Origin: an uncultured Acidobacteriota bacterium
Lineage (GTDB): Bacteria; Acidobacteriota; Terriglobia; Terriglobales; Acidobacteriaceae
Direction of reading: 5' to 3'
Assembly (NCBI GenBank): GCA_903873705.1
Contig: CAIQPK010000087.1
Location: 1 to 49,593 of the forward strand
Length of the DNA stretch: 49,593 nucleotides
The notes under the pieces were generated by a model. It saw nothing but the letters and a program-made list of their open reading frames with translations. It made no database searches and was not told where the DNA came from. Position 1 is the first letter of the stretch. Every line of letters starts with the position of its first letter. The position numbers and the translations under genes were made by a program. Positions 33,510 to 42,604 of this stretch are shown in pieces.

Positions 33510-36218
33510 TTAGAACGCGTACAGCAGCGAGAGGCCGCCAGCGCTGATCGCGTAGTTCGGTGCGATCTCGTTGGAAGGCAGGTAGTTTGTTCCCGTGCCA
33601 TACTGCATCCCCAGGTAAGCCCAGTCGCTCGACATCATCTTCTGGAACAGGTAGAAGGCCTTGAGTGTGGTCTTCTTCTTGAACACATATGAAGCGGTCG
33701 GCGTAATCGTGAACTCGTCATCACGAATTGTCGGGTAGTTTTGTGCTGCGATGTAGAAGACCGCAGGCGTTCCCGCCGGCAACGCCGGAGCAGGTGCAGC
33801 CAGCGCCAGCGGATTGTTCACATAGCTTCCGCCAGCCACCTCTGTATACGAACGCCCGCGGTTATACAGCACTTGTGCCGCCAGCTGCAGATTGCCCGCC
33901 GACTTGCTCAGCGTGAAACCCGCAGTGTCGTACTTGTTGGTGTCGTCCTTGGTATAGCTCAGGCACGGATCGATCTTGGCCGAGGCATTTTTTGTCGCCA
34001 CCGTGGGAAAGCATCCCCCGGCAACCAGCGTGTCCGCAGCCTGTCCAACAAACGCCGTGGTGCTATTGCTGCCGTAGGCGTCGCCCCGGAACCGCATGCG
34101 CTTGTGATCGTACGTGTAGTAGACATCCAGCACGAACGCGTTAGCAGTCGTGTAGCTGGCATCCAGCGTGGCCTCCCAGAACAGGTCTTTCTTCACGCCG
34201 TACGTGGAGTTGATAAAGTCGTTCGAATCGGCTTCACCATTAGCATGCAGCGTGAACTTCTCCGTTGCCTGCCAATCCAGGTCCACAAACGCCTTCTGAC
34301 GATTGCGATCCGCGACCGTATAGCGGCGCAGGCCCAGCAGTTCGTTGATCGCATTGCGGCTGCCATACAAGCCCTGCGGTACGGCGTTATTGAGCGGTGT
34401 ATAGATAGCCGCATCGCCCGTCAGCGCCACTCCCGGCAGGTTGGTCAGCGGACCGAACCCATTGAGACCGGTGGACTTCAGGAACGAGTACAAGCTCTGG
34501 CTGGCACCGCCCGTCGGAACCTGGTTAGCCATCGGAACCAGCGCCAGGAACGCATTCTCGTTATAAGCTCCCCTGCGCCACGAGTAGTCGTAAGTGGCCC
34601 TTCCGGTGAAGCCCGCTACGGACGTCTTGTTCCAGCTCGCGCCAAGCGTGTGCTCGCTGGTAGTGCGGGCGTCAGAGCAATCGATCCAGCTGCCGGGGCA
34701 GCTGCGGTCAACCTTCTCCCACTTGTACTCCCCGGCGAACCACTGCTTCTTGGCGATCGCATACTCCGCTTCGCCCTCCGCCTGGTTGGTCTTATCGCTA
34801 TAAGGACGATTCGCGTAGATGTTCGTGTTGCTTCCCAATGTTGCCGGGTTGCCGTAGAGTCCAGCGAAGGCCGAGGTGCCGCTCTTGGACTCATTCGCAT
34901 CCTGGAAGTAGTAGGTATTCACCGGCGTCTGATTGTCGCGGTTGGCGTAGCGATAGTGCGCCACCACGTTCCACTTCTTGGCTGGCTCAGCAGTAAACTT
35001 CGCATTCACCAGGCTGCTGACTACCAGCCCATGCAGCGAAGCGGTCGGAAGCCCAAACGCCAGCTGCCCATTCTGCGCCGCTGTAATGAAGGGATCGTCC
35101 TGTGTATTCCGCCCATAGGAACCGGAAACCACCAGCTTAGCGTTGTGCTTGAACTTCTCCATAGCCGTGAACGTGAACTGGTTGAACTGGTTGCTAGGGG
35201 CCGTAGCCAGCGTCGCAGACTTGGTCAGATCGGCAACATCCTGGTACGTATACGAGTTGATGTTATCGGTGAAGTACGAACCGTAGTACGCCGCCGACAC
35301 CAGCAGCTGCTTGAAGCGATAAAACACCGCTGCGTTAGCCTGGCTGGTATCGAAGTCAATCGGGATAGGAAGAATGACGCTGTTTTCTGACACCTGCGAC
35401 GTCACCGCACCCAGGGCCTTCAGCCCCGACTTGTGCTCATACGAGTAGCTCACCGGCACGTATACGTTGCTTGCCAGCTGCAGCTTCATGCCGAACTCAA
35501 CCTTCGTACGCTTGGTCGACAGATTGACATTGTGAAACAGCGGCAGATCGGCGGCGCGAATAGTCGCATTCGTTAGCAACTGCGCAGCCGTCGGCGCGGT
35601 CAACACGCCCGCAGTGCTGTAATAGCTCCCGGATCCGGCAATCGGATCGAGCCCGCGGAAGTTCTGCGCGGTAGCGCTCTTCTGCGCCACCACCGGAAGC
35701 AGCCACGTGGAGGGCAGCGTGAAGTTATTCGTGCCCGCTCCCAGGTACGGTGTCTGGAACGAGTCGGACCGGTTAGCCAGCATCTCCGAGTACGAACCGT
35801 ACACCCGGAACTTGCCCTGCTTGCCAAACTCGGCGTACAGGCTGCGCGTCTCCAGTCCGAGGTCCGTCCCCTTCATCTGCCAGCGCCATGCGCTGTTGCT
35901 GTCATAAGCAGCGCCACCCCGGAAGTCGAAGTTGCCGACCCCGAATGGCCCTGAGTTCTGCAGCCCGTTATACTCGCCGAACTTGTATGAGCTTCCGCTT
36001 ACACCGCCCACACCAAAGTCGGCCGTCTTTCCAGGAGTAGTTTGACTTGCCGCCGTCGGTGCAGTCGCAGCCGGTGCAGCAGTCGTGGGGTTCGCCTGTG
36101 AGTACGCCTGGGTGCTGCTCCCGAAGAACACCAGGAGCAGCAGGCAAGCGATGATGTCACCACGAACGCAACCCGGCCTATTGCAGTCGGTACCGGTTTT
36201 TTTGGCGCTGGTAGTCAT
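33510..36218 (-). CDS. MtrB/PioB-like outer-membrane beta-barrel
   Basis: 902 residues from ATG 36218, with GGAAGAGG seven bases upstream; a TTG start at 36242 would add eight residues. A signal peptide (IIACLLLLVFFGSSTQAYSQ) and an Ala/Thr/Pro linker precede FKFGEY-like SSYKFGEYNGLQNSG and WRWQMKGTDLGLETRSLYAEFGKQGKFRVYGSYSEM, the N-terminal pattern of MtrB/PioB barrels. Alternating beta strands with aromatic residues continue to a C-terminus ending LLYAF, with the terminal Phe normal for outer-membrane proteins. MtrB forms a sheath through which the decaheme cytochrome conducts electrons across the outer membrane. It is 24 bp downstream of the decaheme gene. Confidence 0.9.
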   Translation of the reverse strand: MTTSAKKTGTDCNRPGCVRGDIIACLLLLVFFGSSTQAYSQANPTTAAPAATAPTAASQTTPGKTADFGVGGVSGSSYKFGEYNGLQNSGPFGVGNFDFRGGAAYDSNSAWRWQMKGTDLGLETRSLYAEFGKQGKFRVYGSYSEMLANRSDSFQTPYLGAGTNNFTLPSTWLLPVVAQKSATAQNFRGLDPIAGSGSYYSTAGVLTAPTAAQLLTNATIRAADLPLFHNVNLSTKRTKVEFGMKLQLASNVYVPVSYSYEHKSGLKALGAVTSQVSENSVILPIPIDFDTSQANAAVFYRFKQLLVSAAYYGSYFTDNINSYTYQDVADLTKSATLATAPSNQFNQFTFTAMEKFKHNAKLVVSGSYGRNTQDDPFITAAQNGQLAFGLPTASLHGLVVSSLVNAKFTAEPAKKWNVVAHYRYANRDNQTPVNTYYFQDANESKSGTSAFAGLYGNPATLGSNTNIYANRPYSDKTNQAEGEAEYAIAKKQWFAGEYKWEKVDRSCPGSWIDCSDARTTSEHTLGASWNKTSVAGFTGRATYDYSWRRGAYNENAFLALVPMANQVPTGGASQSLYSFLKSTGLNGFGPLTNLPGVALTGDAAIYTPLNNAVPQGLYGSRNAINELLGLRRYTVADRNRQKAFVDLDWQATEKFTLHANGEADSNDFINSTYGVKKDLFWEATLDASYTTANAFVLDVYYTYDHKRMRFRGDAYGSNSTTAFVGQAADTLVAGGCFPTVATKNASAKIDPCLSYTKDDTNKYDTAGFTLSKSAGNLQLAAQVLYNRGRSYTEVAGGSYVNNPLALAAPAPALPAGTPAVFYIAAQNYPTIRDDEFTITPTASYVFKKKTTLKAFYLFQKMMSSDWAYLGMQYGTGTNYLPSNEIAPNYAISAGGLSLLYAF

Positions 36219-36242
36219 GATATAGCCTCTTCCGTTGAACAA

Positions 36243-37199
36243 TTACCGTTGGAACTTGGCGCCGGCTGGATGATTCGAGCCGTGGATGGTGGAGTGGCAG
36301 CCCAGGCAACCGCGCGCATTTCCTTGCGCCGGGGGGTTCAGGCTTCCGAGTGGAATCTGTCCATTCGCCGTCGTTACGTTTCCGCCAGGCAGGTTCGCGC
36401 CGCTATAAAGGTTCTTGGCGTGATCGCTGGTGTGGCACGTCTGGCACAAGGTCGGCACCTTCACCTTCAACAAGGGTGAAAGGTTCGATCCGTGCGGCGT
36501 GTGGCAGTTGATGCAGCTGTCCGTTACCGGCTGATGCTCCCACAGGAATGGACCGCGCTTTTCAGCGTGGCAGGTGGTGCAGGTCTGGTTCACCGTCTCC
36601 TTGGCGAGCAGCGTGTTGCCATCCGAGCCGTGCACATTGTGGCAGCTCGAGCAGGTAACCTTGCCTTCCAGGATCGGGTGACGTGAGAAGCGGTGAGACT
36701 GCGCCAGCTGTGTCTTATGGCATGAGCCGCACACTTGTGGCTGTGTCACCGGGTTCAGCACCTTCTGCGTGATGGCATGACCATCGTGGCAGTCGTTGCA
36801 AGCCACGCCGTGCGTCTCGTGTTTACTTCCCGACCAGTGCGATCGGGCCAGCGTGTCGTTCTCATGGCATGCCAGGCAGGATGCATTCCGCGTCGCCACC
36901 GTAGAAAGGTTCTTGGATTTCTTCCCAAACACCACTTCCGGCGATTTACCGCCCGGATCGCCCTGGTGCTGCAGGCTCTCGCCGTGGCATCCCTGGCAGC
37001 CCGGCGTTCGCTTGTCGCCCTTCACGCCGTGCTTGGTCTGATAAATCGTCAGGATTGGCTTCGTCCAGTTCTCGTCGTGACACATCGTGCATTTCTTGTC
37101 GCCTTCGAGTGACCGGTCAACCTGTGCCTGTGCCGGCCGCGCGCCGAAAAGTATGGCTGCTCCTGCAAAGATCAATATGAACCGAATTAGTTTGCGCAT
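36243..37199 (-). CDS. DmsE/MtrA-like decaheme c-type cytochrome
   Basis: 318 residues from ATG 37199 (GGGAAGGAAACG just before); the frame is open to 37268. The signal peptide is LIRFILIFAGAAILFGARPAQA. Ten CxxCH heme motifs are present in order: CTMCH, CQGCH, CLACH, CNDCH, CGSCH, CSSCH, CTTCH, CINCH, CQTCH, CLGCH. This number, spacing and length match MtrA/PioA/DmsE, which sit in the barrel and pass electrons between periplasm and exterior. No surface decaheme partner (MtrC/OmcA) is in the window, so the complex resembles the two-part PioAB type. Confidence 0.94.
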   Translation of the reverse strand: MRKLIRFILIFAGAAILFGARPAQAQVDRSLEGDKKCTMCHDENWTKPILTIYQTKHGVKGDKRTPGCQGCHGESLQHQGDPGGKSPEVVFGKKSKNLSTVATRNASCLACHENDTLARSHWSGSKHETHGVACNDCHDGHAITQKVLNPVTQPQVCGSCHKTQLAQSHRFSRHPILEGKVTCSSCHNVHGSDGNTLLAKETVNQTCTTCHAEKRGPFLWEHQPVTDSCINCHTPHGSNLSPLLKVKVPTLCQTCHTSDHAKNLYSGANLPGGNVTTANGQIPLGSLNPPAQGNARGCLGCHSTIHGSNHPAGAKFQR

Positions 37200-37361
37200 C
37201 GTTTCCTTCCCGTACTGATCTGCAATCGTTGCCGGCTGCATTTCGATCCGAATACTTCTAGTGATCAACCCGACCCGTGTCTCGCAAGATCAATTCAGTC
37301 GCCGTAATCCTTATCGGCAAGGGGCGAAACATTGTTGACGGCCTAAACGTTGTTACCTGCC

Positions 37362-38828
37362 TCAGTGAAGTTGGCGAAGATAGGTGCTCAACGCCTCCAG
37401 GTCCTTCGCTTCCAGGGCCACGGGCTGCATACCACCCGCGGTCATCTTGATGTTGGGCGCGTGCAGAAGCGCCTCCAGTTGGGCTTCCGAATACTTCGCT
37501 CCGACGCCGGTTAGCGCGGGGGCTGCAGCAGTGCCGGTCGCGTCCTCTCCATGGCACGAATTGCACGACTGCGACTGGAACAACGCATGTCCCTTCACCA
37601 CGATCGGGTCCGCCGATGCCACGTTCGCCGGGGTTCCGCCACCGGCCGTTTCAGGAATAAAAGGGCTATTCATGAACGCCTGCGAATCGGCATCCTGCTT
37701 GTGCATCTGCGCCGCCATGGCCGGGTCGCTGTAATCGTCGTGATAGCTCGCGAAGCCAAGCCCGGTATAGCAGACCAGGAACAGCAGGAACGCCCCCACC
37801 GTGATCGGCCGCTTCCATGGTCGGCGCTCGAGCTTGCGATCCAGGAACGGGACCGCCGCGAAAACCAGCGCCAGTATCGCCGGCATAATGATGCCGCCCA
37901 CCAGCGACCAGCGGCCGCTCAAATACTTCAGCCATTGAAACGCTGGCCGGTAATACCACTCAGGCCGAGGAAGGAAGTGCGTATCCGCGGGATTCGCCGA
38001 AGGCCCAAGATCCATCGGGATCATCTTGGCAATCACCGCAAGGATGCCGATCAGCACCACGGCAAAGGCCGCATCCATCAGCACCTGACGAGGATAGAAC
38101 GGCACCGAAGGCAGCTTCGGCTCAATCGGATCTTCATTGATCGGCCCGGCCGCTCCCGCCTTGCGGAAGAAGAAGACGTGGCCAACAATGAACGCAATCA
38201 ACATGCCCGGCAGGATGAACACATGCAGCACGAAGAAGCGCGAGATGGTGAGCGTTCCCATCTGGTCGCCGCCGCGCACCAGCTTCTGAAGCAGAGGTCC
38301 AATCCACGGAACTTCCGCGATCAGGTTCGTTCCCACCGCGGTCGCAAAGTAAGCCTTTTCATCCCACGGCAGAAGATAGCCCGTGAAAGACATCCCCAGC
38401 ATCAACGCCATCAGGATGCAGCCCGAAAGCCACAACAGTTCGCGCTTGCCTTTATACGAGCCATACAGAATCGTCTGGCCCACATGCAGGCACAGCACGA
38501 TGATGATGCCGCTCGACCCGTAAGCATGAATGCTGCGGATGAACGAACCCGAAGAGACCACCTTCACCATGTAGGAAACAACGGTGTGTGCGTGGTCGGC
38601 GGAGGGAACGTAATAGAACGTCAGAAAGACGCCCGTGATGACCTGTGACATGAACAGGAACAGCAGGCCCGAACCGAACACATAGGCCCAGCGCGCGCCG
38701 CCGTGAATCGGTTCGTCGAGCGACTCGTGCAGGATCGAGTCAATGCCCGTCCGCGCGTCAAGCCAGGCGTCTGCCCGCTCGATAAAGTGGTGCCCTTCTT
38801 TGGGCTCCGGGGTGATGGGTGTGGACAT
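37362..38828 (-). CDS. Cytochrome b of a bc-type complex fused to a C-terminal cytochrome c
   Basis: 488 residues. Eight membrane helices with the paired-heme His residues in helices 2 and 4 (FIRSIHAYGSSG, LHVGQTILYGS, ISRFFVLHVFILPG). The Qo-site motif PEWY is in PRPEWYYRPAFQW near 283. After helix 8 a linker leads to a mono-heme cytochrome c domain (about 405-488) with CNSCH near 433 and a Met ligand candidate in MTAGGMQPV. The enzyme oxidises quinol and passes electrons through the Rieske protein to c hemes. The fused c domain takes the place of cytochrome c1, which is absent from the operon. Gap to the Rieske gene is 13 bp. Confidence 0.9.
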   Translation of the reverse strand: MSTPITPEPKEGHHFIERADAWLDARTGIDSILHESLDEPIHGGARWAYVFGSGLLFLFMSQVITGVFLTFYYVPSADHAHTVVSYMVKVVSSGSFIRSIHAYGSSGIIIVLCLHVGQTILYGSYKGKRELLWLSGCILMALMLGMSFTGYLLPWDEKAYFATAVGTNLIAEVPWIGPLLQKLVRGGDQMGTLTISRFFVLHVFILPGMLIAFIVGHVFFFRKAGAAGPINEDPIEPKLPSVPFYPRQVLMDAAFAVVLIGILAVIAKMIPMDLGPSANPADTHFLPRPEWYYRPAFQWLKYLSGRWSLVGGIIMPAILALVFAAVPFLDRKLERRPWKRPITVGAFLLFLVCYTGLGFASYHDDYSDPAMAAQMHKQDADSQAFMNSPFIPETAGGGTPANVASADPIVVKGHALFQSQSCNSCHGEDATGTAAAPALTGVGAKYSEAQLEALLHAPNIKMTAGGMQPVALEAKDLEALSTYLRQLH

Positions 38829-38841
38829 GATCTTTCCTCGC

Positions 38842-39393
38842 CTAAGCCATCGGTTCCTGGGTATTAACCAGTTGCCGGAAGTACCGGTAGCGGACCTTCA
38901 AGGTCCCGTTTTCAACTTTCGACTCGAGCGCGTCCATCGAACGCGGAGGCGGTCCACCAAGGCGCTGCCCATCCATCGCGAACGATCCGGAATGGCACGG
39001 GCACACAAACTTGTTCTGCGCATCCTGCCACTGCACCGAGCAGCCCAGGTGCGGGCACACGGGCGACAGGATCTTCAACACGCCATCCTTCGCCGGCAAC
39101 ACATACACCGCCGTTTGCGATGACGCCGTCTGCCACGCGTCGCGCCGTTCTACCGTGATCGTCTTCGCCACCGGAGCCGTCAACGCAGCGAAGTCGGCCG
39201 CCGGTCCGACATCGGACCAATCGCCCTCCGACTCCACCTTCTTCAGCGGAAACGTCGTGAAGCGAAACAGTGGAAGCGCCAGCAGGCCACCGACGATAGC
39301 GCCACTGATCGCAAACATCGTCGTCACGAAGGAACGCCTGCTCGTCGCCAGGGAATCCTTGATTTCTTCTTCAATTTCTTTCAGTACCGCCAT
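38842..39393 (-). CDS. Rieske [2Fe-2S] protein of the bc complex
   Basis: 183 residues. An N-terminal Arg pair (SRRSFV at 18-23) followed by one helix (MFAISGAIVGGLLALPLF) fits a Tat-exported membrane anchor. The Rieske box is complete: C113 and H115 in CPHLGC, C131 and H134 in CPCHSG, with C118 and C133 for the disulfide. GSFAMDGQRLGGPPPRSMD follows the second motif. It shuttles electrons from quinol at cytochrome b to the c-type heme. It is preceded by a 53-bp gap from the cytochrome c gene. Confidence 0.93.
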   Translation of the reverse strand: MAVLKEIEEEIKDSLATSRRSFVTTMFAISGAIVGGLLALPLFRFTTFPLKKVESEGDWSDVGPAADFAALTAPVAKTITVERRDAWQTASSQTAVYVLPAKDGVLKILSPVCPHLGCSVQWQDAQNKFVCPCHSGSFAMDGQRLGGPPPRSMDALESKVENGTLKVRYRYFRQLVNTQEPMA

Positions 39394-39446
39394 GAGCTCT
39401 CCTTGCTCTGCAAAATTCTGATCGGCCAGCTACCGCGTTGACATGC

Positions 39447-39755
39447 TTACTGAAGCTTGCGTACATACGCGGCCAGCGCCGTAATGTCGGCGTCTGACAC
39501 CTTGCCCGCAAACGCCGGCATCTTGCCTTTGCCGTTCTTGATCACGCTAAGAAGGTCGGCATTGGAAAGCTTCATCACATCGGGTGTATTGAAGGCCCGC
39601 GCTCCAAGAGCCTTTCCGGCGGGCGTGTCCCCACGGCCCGTCGCGCCGTGGCACATCTGGCACTTCTGTGTGTAGGCAGCGGGCGCACTCTGCGCATGGC
39701 CACTGGCGACGAAGACAAAGGAGGCGAAAAATGCGGCGGTCAAAATAACTTTCAT
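39447..39755 (-). CDS. Class I mono-heme cytochrome c
   Basis: 102 residues from ATG 39755 with AGAGGGA just upstream; the frame extends to 39815 but without signal-peptide logic. Signal peptide ILTAAFFASFVFVASGHAQ, then CQMCHGATGRGD and a distal Met candidate in GKMPAFAG. It is a small periplasmic electron carrier, first in the operon, likely to link the bc complex with the decaheme conduit or a terminal oxidase. Confidence 0.9.
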   Translation of the reverse strand: MKVILTAAFFASFVFVASGHAQSAPAAYTQKCQMCHGATGRGDTPAGKALGARAFNTPDVMKLSNADLLSVIKNGKGKMPAFAGKVSDADITALAAYVRKLQ

Positions 39756-40054
39756 CGAAGTCCCTCTAGTTCTGGCAAATATTTGGCTAACTACAGTCAC
39801 ATTAAGCCGTTTCACATGAAATTTATGAGCAATACAGCTCCAACGTCATAGTTCTTCCCGTTACGGAACATTCGCTTATCGCTTCACCATCTCTGCTTGC
39901 CCATCAATCACTGCAAACTCTTTCACTCATAATCGCTGCCACCCGAATCCCAGTCTGTGATGTCAGTCACAGCACGCAACTATTCGCGCCGCAACGGTCT
40001 ATAACTTGGTTCCATCGTTGTTTTCCGCGCCATTGCGCGCGCTTAAAAACAAAA
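39756..40054. other. Upstream region of the respiratory operon
   Basis: About 300 bp of lower GC. It holds the operon's 5' leader and regulatory site. A CRP-type palindrome is at 39956-39971, and on the minus strand GATTAT (39934 down to 39929) would place a start about 41 bases from the palindrome centre. No coding region was found. Confidence 0.5.
39956..39971. promoter_or_regulatory. CRP/FNR-family operator, TGTGA-N6-TCACA
   Basis: TGTGA TGTCAG TCACA is an exact match to the E. coli CRP consensus half-sites and spacing, and extends to CTGTGA/TCACAG. It lies 200 bases upstream of the first gene of the cytochrome operon, on the side where its promoter must be. A CRP/FNR-family regulator with this specificity is the obvious candidate. 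Confidence 0.55.
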
Positions 40055-40077
40055 AGGCCAGTCATCTCGACTGGCCT
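40055..40077 (-). terminator. Intrinsic terminator of the M61 peptidase gene
   Basis: A perfect 9-bp stem, AGGCCAGTC (40055-40063) and GACTGGCCT (40069-40077), with a 5-base loop. On the minus strand it is followed by TTTTTGTTTTT, a strong U-tract, 18 bases past the stop. Confidence 0.9.
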
Positions 40078-40095
40078 CGCCTCTTCTGCTGTCGA

Positions 40096-42000
40096 TTACC
40101 GGCGCATGAATATGCCCGTAGTCAAGACATCCGGGTTCGCATTGCGAACGTAATTCGGGTACTTCAAGCCACCGTGATAATCCACTCGCACCGCAAGCTT
40201 CTCTCCACTGCGCTCAATATCCAGCACGATCGGCTTTTCGTCACCCACACCTTCCGCCACCGCGTTGACCATCACCTCAGCGGAATACGCCTTACCGTTC
40301 ACCGCAGTCACCTTGTCGCCCGGTATCAACCCAGCCACGAACGCTGGGCTCTTCAGCCACACATCGCGCAGCACACCCGCCCCCGTCACAAACGTGCCAA
40401 GCGAGTAATAGAGTTCCGCCGAGTGGCTCTTATCCAACCCCAGTTTCTCCACGCTCGTCATCGTCGCTGCATGCACATAGTCGTAGCCCGCAGCCTTGAA
40501 GCCATCCATCGGCGGCGCCGCCGAAAGTTCAGTCAGCGCCTTCTTCCAGAAGCCCGCCCAATCGAAAGGCGCCACGTCATGCAACGCCTTCATCACGCCA
40601 TCGAACCGGTAAGTCAACACTCCCGGCGCCGTGTCTCCCGGCCGCCCCTCCGGCGTGCTGCCAAAGAACGCCGCCGCAAAGTCATCCAGTGATTTGCGGC
40701 CATGCGTCAGCTCCCGAATCTTCATATCCACTTCAAGCCAGCGCAGCGCGCCTTCGGGATAGTAGTCCTGCGCCAGCCGCCAGTTCGCTCCTATCGGATT
40801 CGACCCGCGCAGCACCGCCGACGCGTCCGCCGTGTCCTGCAGCGGACGCCACAAGCGTCCCGGCTTGTCTACCTGCGACGCTTCGCGCACCAACTCATTC
40901 AATCCGCTCTCCGTCGAAACGAATCCCGCGCGCACACTGACCACAAACCCGTAGTACTCCGTCAACCCCTCATACACCCACAACAAGTCATCCTGCATCG
41001 GCGTATGAAACTCCGCCGTAGCCAATCCCTCCGGCCGCCGATACTTCCCGCACCACGAGTGGATGTACTCATGCGGCAGCAGGTACCCGACACCCTCCGC
41101 CGTCTGCGCATTGGTCACATCCAGGCTCTTCACAATGTAGTCAGCGGACTGCCCATGCTCCAGGCTGTCCCCATCCAGGTGCTCCGACAGCCCCACAAGA
41201 AAATCGAAATGCCGGTAGTGATGCCCCACAAACAACCGCGTCGTCTGCCGCACCAGCTCATTCATATGCTCAAGTACCGCAGGCTGCAGCTCAAGATCGG
41301 CGGCCTTCTCCGCGCACACATCCAGCGTGTGCGTAGGCTGTATCTCCGCTGCCAGCGGATACTGCCGGCAGTGGTCGCCGGAAAGGATGGGGCTGTCCAC
41401 AAACTGATCGAGCGAAACGGTGGCATACGACGTGTCCTGCCCATGCAGCGCCGGTCCTGTCTGGTCCGCCGTGCGCAACGCCGTCGCTGACGACCAACCC
41501 TCCGGCAGATGCACGCTCGCGGCAATGGGAATGGAATGCGCCGGCACATTCGCCGGATAAAGAACGACCTCGCTGTTCTCGAGCATCCCCACGTGCGCGT
41601 TCATATGGTCCACCGAGGTCGTGTCCGACCGGCTCTGCACGGCAAGAATGTCGAAGCTCACCGCCAGCGTGCGCACCCCCGAGGGCACGGTCACATGGAA
41701 CGCAAACATGTCCACCAGGTCTCGCCGCCACGGCACCACCGGCCCATCGAAAGTATCCGCATGAAAAACCAGCCCCGTCAGGTTGTCGATTGGTCCTCCC
41801 GGAAGGTGCTCTCCCGGTATCCACTGCGGATACGCATACGTATTCACGCCCGCATGAGCCGGCAGAATCTCGCTTACATGGATCAACCGGTGCGCCGCAT
41901 CCGAAAGATCGATCCGTACCTTCACCGGCGCCATCTGCGCAGGAACAGCGGAGCAACCCAGCAGCACGACCGCAGCAGCCAAAGCAGAGCATCGTCGCAA
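40096..42000 (-). CDS. M61-family glycyl aminopeptidase-like lipoprotein with PDZ domain
   Basis: 634 residues from TTG 42000, with AGAGG eight bases upstream; the frame is open to 42240 but that part overlaps the secG region. The N-terminus [17 protein letters not shown] contains a lipobox (LLGC), suggesting an anchored lipoprotein. An N-terminal beta domain is followed by the zinc site HEYIH (in [19 protein letters not shown]) and the downstream Glu in [12 protein letters not shown]-terminal PDZ domain includes [24 protein letters not shown]. The M61 family cleaves N-terminal Gly or Ala peptides; in Acidobacteriota many copies are exported. Confidence 0.9.
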   Translation of the reverse strand: MRRCSALAAAVVLLGCSAVPAQMAPVKVRIDLSDAAHRLIHVSEILPAHAGVNTYAYPQWIPGEHLPGGPIDNLTGLVFHADTFDGPVVPWRRDLVDMFAFHVTVPSGVRTLAVSFDILAVQSRSDTTSVDHMNAHVGMLENSEVVLYPANVPAHSIPIAASVHLPEGWSSATALRTADQTGPALHGQDTSYATVSLDQFVDSPILSGDHCRQYPLAAEIQPTHTLDVCAEKAADLELQPAVLEHMNELVRQTTRLFVGHHYRHFDFLVGLSEHLDGDSLEHGQSADYIVKSLDVTNAQTAEGVGYLLPHEYIHSWCGKYRRPEGLATAEFHTPMQDDLLWVYEGLTEYYGFVVSVRAGFVSTESGLNELVREASQVDKPGRLWRPLQDTADASAVLRGSNPIGANWRLAQDYYPEGALRWLEVDMKIRELTHGRKSLDDFAAAFFGSTPEGRPGDTAPGVLTYRFDGVMKALHDVAPFDWAGFWKKALTELSAAPPMDGFKAAGYDYVHAATMTSVEKLGLDKSHSAELYYSLGTFVTGAGVLRDVWLKSPAFVAGLIPGDKVTAVNGKAYSAEVMVNAVAEGVGDEKPIVLDIERSGEKLAVRVDYHGGLKYPNYVRNANPDVLTTGIFMRR

Positions 42001-42213
42001 AGCAGTACCTCTGTGACAGAAATGATGTTGGCGCCATTCTACGCAACCCGGCCACGTACCGCGCACGGCACCCGGCCCACCCGAGGCCGCAACCCTGCGT
42101 GGTACACTCGATGCTGGATTGAACCTCCCGAGCCACACGCTCCAGAGCGCCTTCATCCCACTCATTTCGCCACAGCTCACCCGCGTGGCCGCTTCGGAAG
42201 GCTTCTCCGCAAC

Positions 42214-42507
42214 ATGGTTATTCTGCTGGTCATCATTCACGTCATCGTCTGCTTGTTCCTCATCGGCGTCGTTCTTCTGCAGCAGGGCAAGTCGGCCGAC
42301 ATGGCCGCGGCCTTCGGCGGTTCCGGCTCACAGACCGCCTTCGGTCCCCGCGGCGCAGCCAACGTCCTCACCCGCCTCACCACCTGGTCGGCGATCATCT
42401 TCATGCTCACCTCCATCAGCCTGACCGTCGTGATGTCCCGCTCCAGCCAGAGCCACTCCGTCCTCTCCGGCACGCCCAGCACCCAAACCACCCCAGCCAA
42501 GAAGTAA
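42214..42507 (+). CDS. secG: Preprotein translocase subunit SecG
   Basis: 97 residues from ATG 42214. Two membrane helices ([21 protein letters not shown] and [19 protein letters not shown]) flank the conserved loop [36 protein letters not shown], the family signature. SecG is the small accessory subunit of SecYEG, which moves exported proteins across the inner membrane. The Ser/Thr-rich C-terminal tail is short. Upstream AAGG is about 13 bases away. A terminator follows. Confidence 0.93.
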   Translation: MVILLVIIHVIVCLFLIGVVLLQQGKSADMAAAFGGSGSQTAFGPRGAANVLTRLTTWSAIIFMLTSISLTVVMSRSSQSHSVLSGTPSTQTTPAKK

Positions 42508-42530
42508 CGGCAACACATTCAGCACTACCC

Positions 42531-42557
42531 AAAGCGCAGGCCACCAGCCTGCGCTTT
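42531..42557 (+). terminator. Terminator after secG
   Basis: A perfect 11-bp stem, AAAGCGCAGGC (42531-42541) and GCCTGCGCTTT (42547-42557), around CACCA, followed by CACTTTTCCC. It lies 23 bases past the secG stop. Confidence 0.85.
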
Positions 42558-42572
42558 CACTTTTCCCGTACT

Positions 42573-42600
42573 TAATCCCTAATCTCTAATTTCTAATCTC
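42573..42600. repeat. Four tandem heptanucleotide repeats, TAATCTC-type
   Basis: TAATCCC, TAATCTC, TAATTTC and TAATCTC run head to tail and end four bases before the ATG of the MBL-fold gene. The array occupies the place where a Shine-Dalgarno would normally be. It has the same unit length and copy number as the unrelated array at 21282. Confidence 0.75.
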
Positions 42601-42604
42601 TCTT

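Noticed and set aside
33741-35390. A 549-codon plus-strand open frame inside the barrel gene
   Set aside because: Antisense to the MtrB-like gene, very rich in Arg and Val, no domain seen.
37551-38648. A 365-codon plus-strand open frame inside the cytochrome b gene
   Set aside because: Antisense shadow, His/Arg-rich, no hydrophobic or domain structure.
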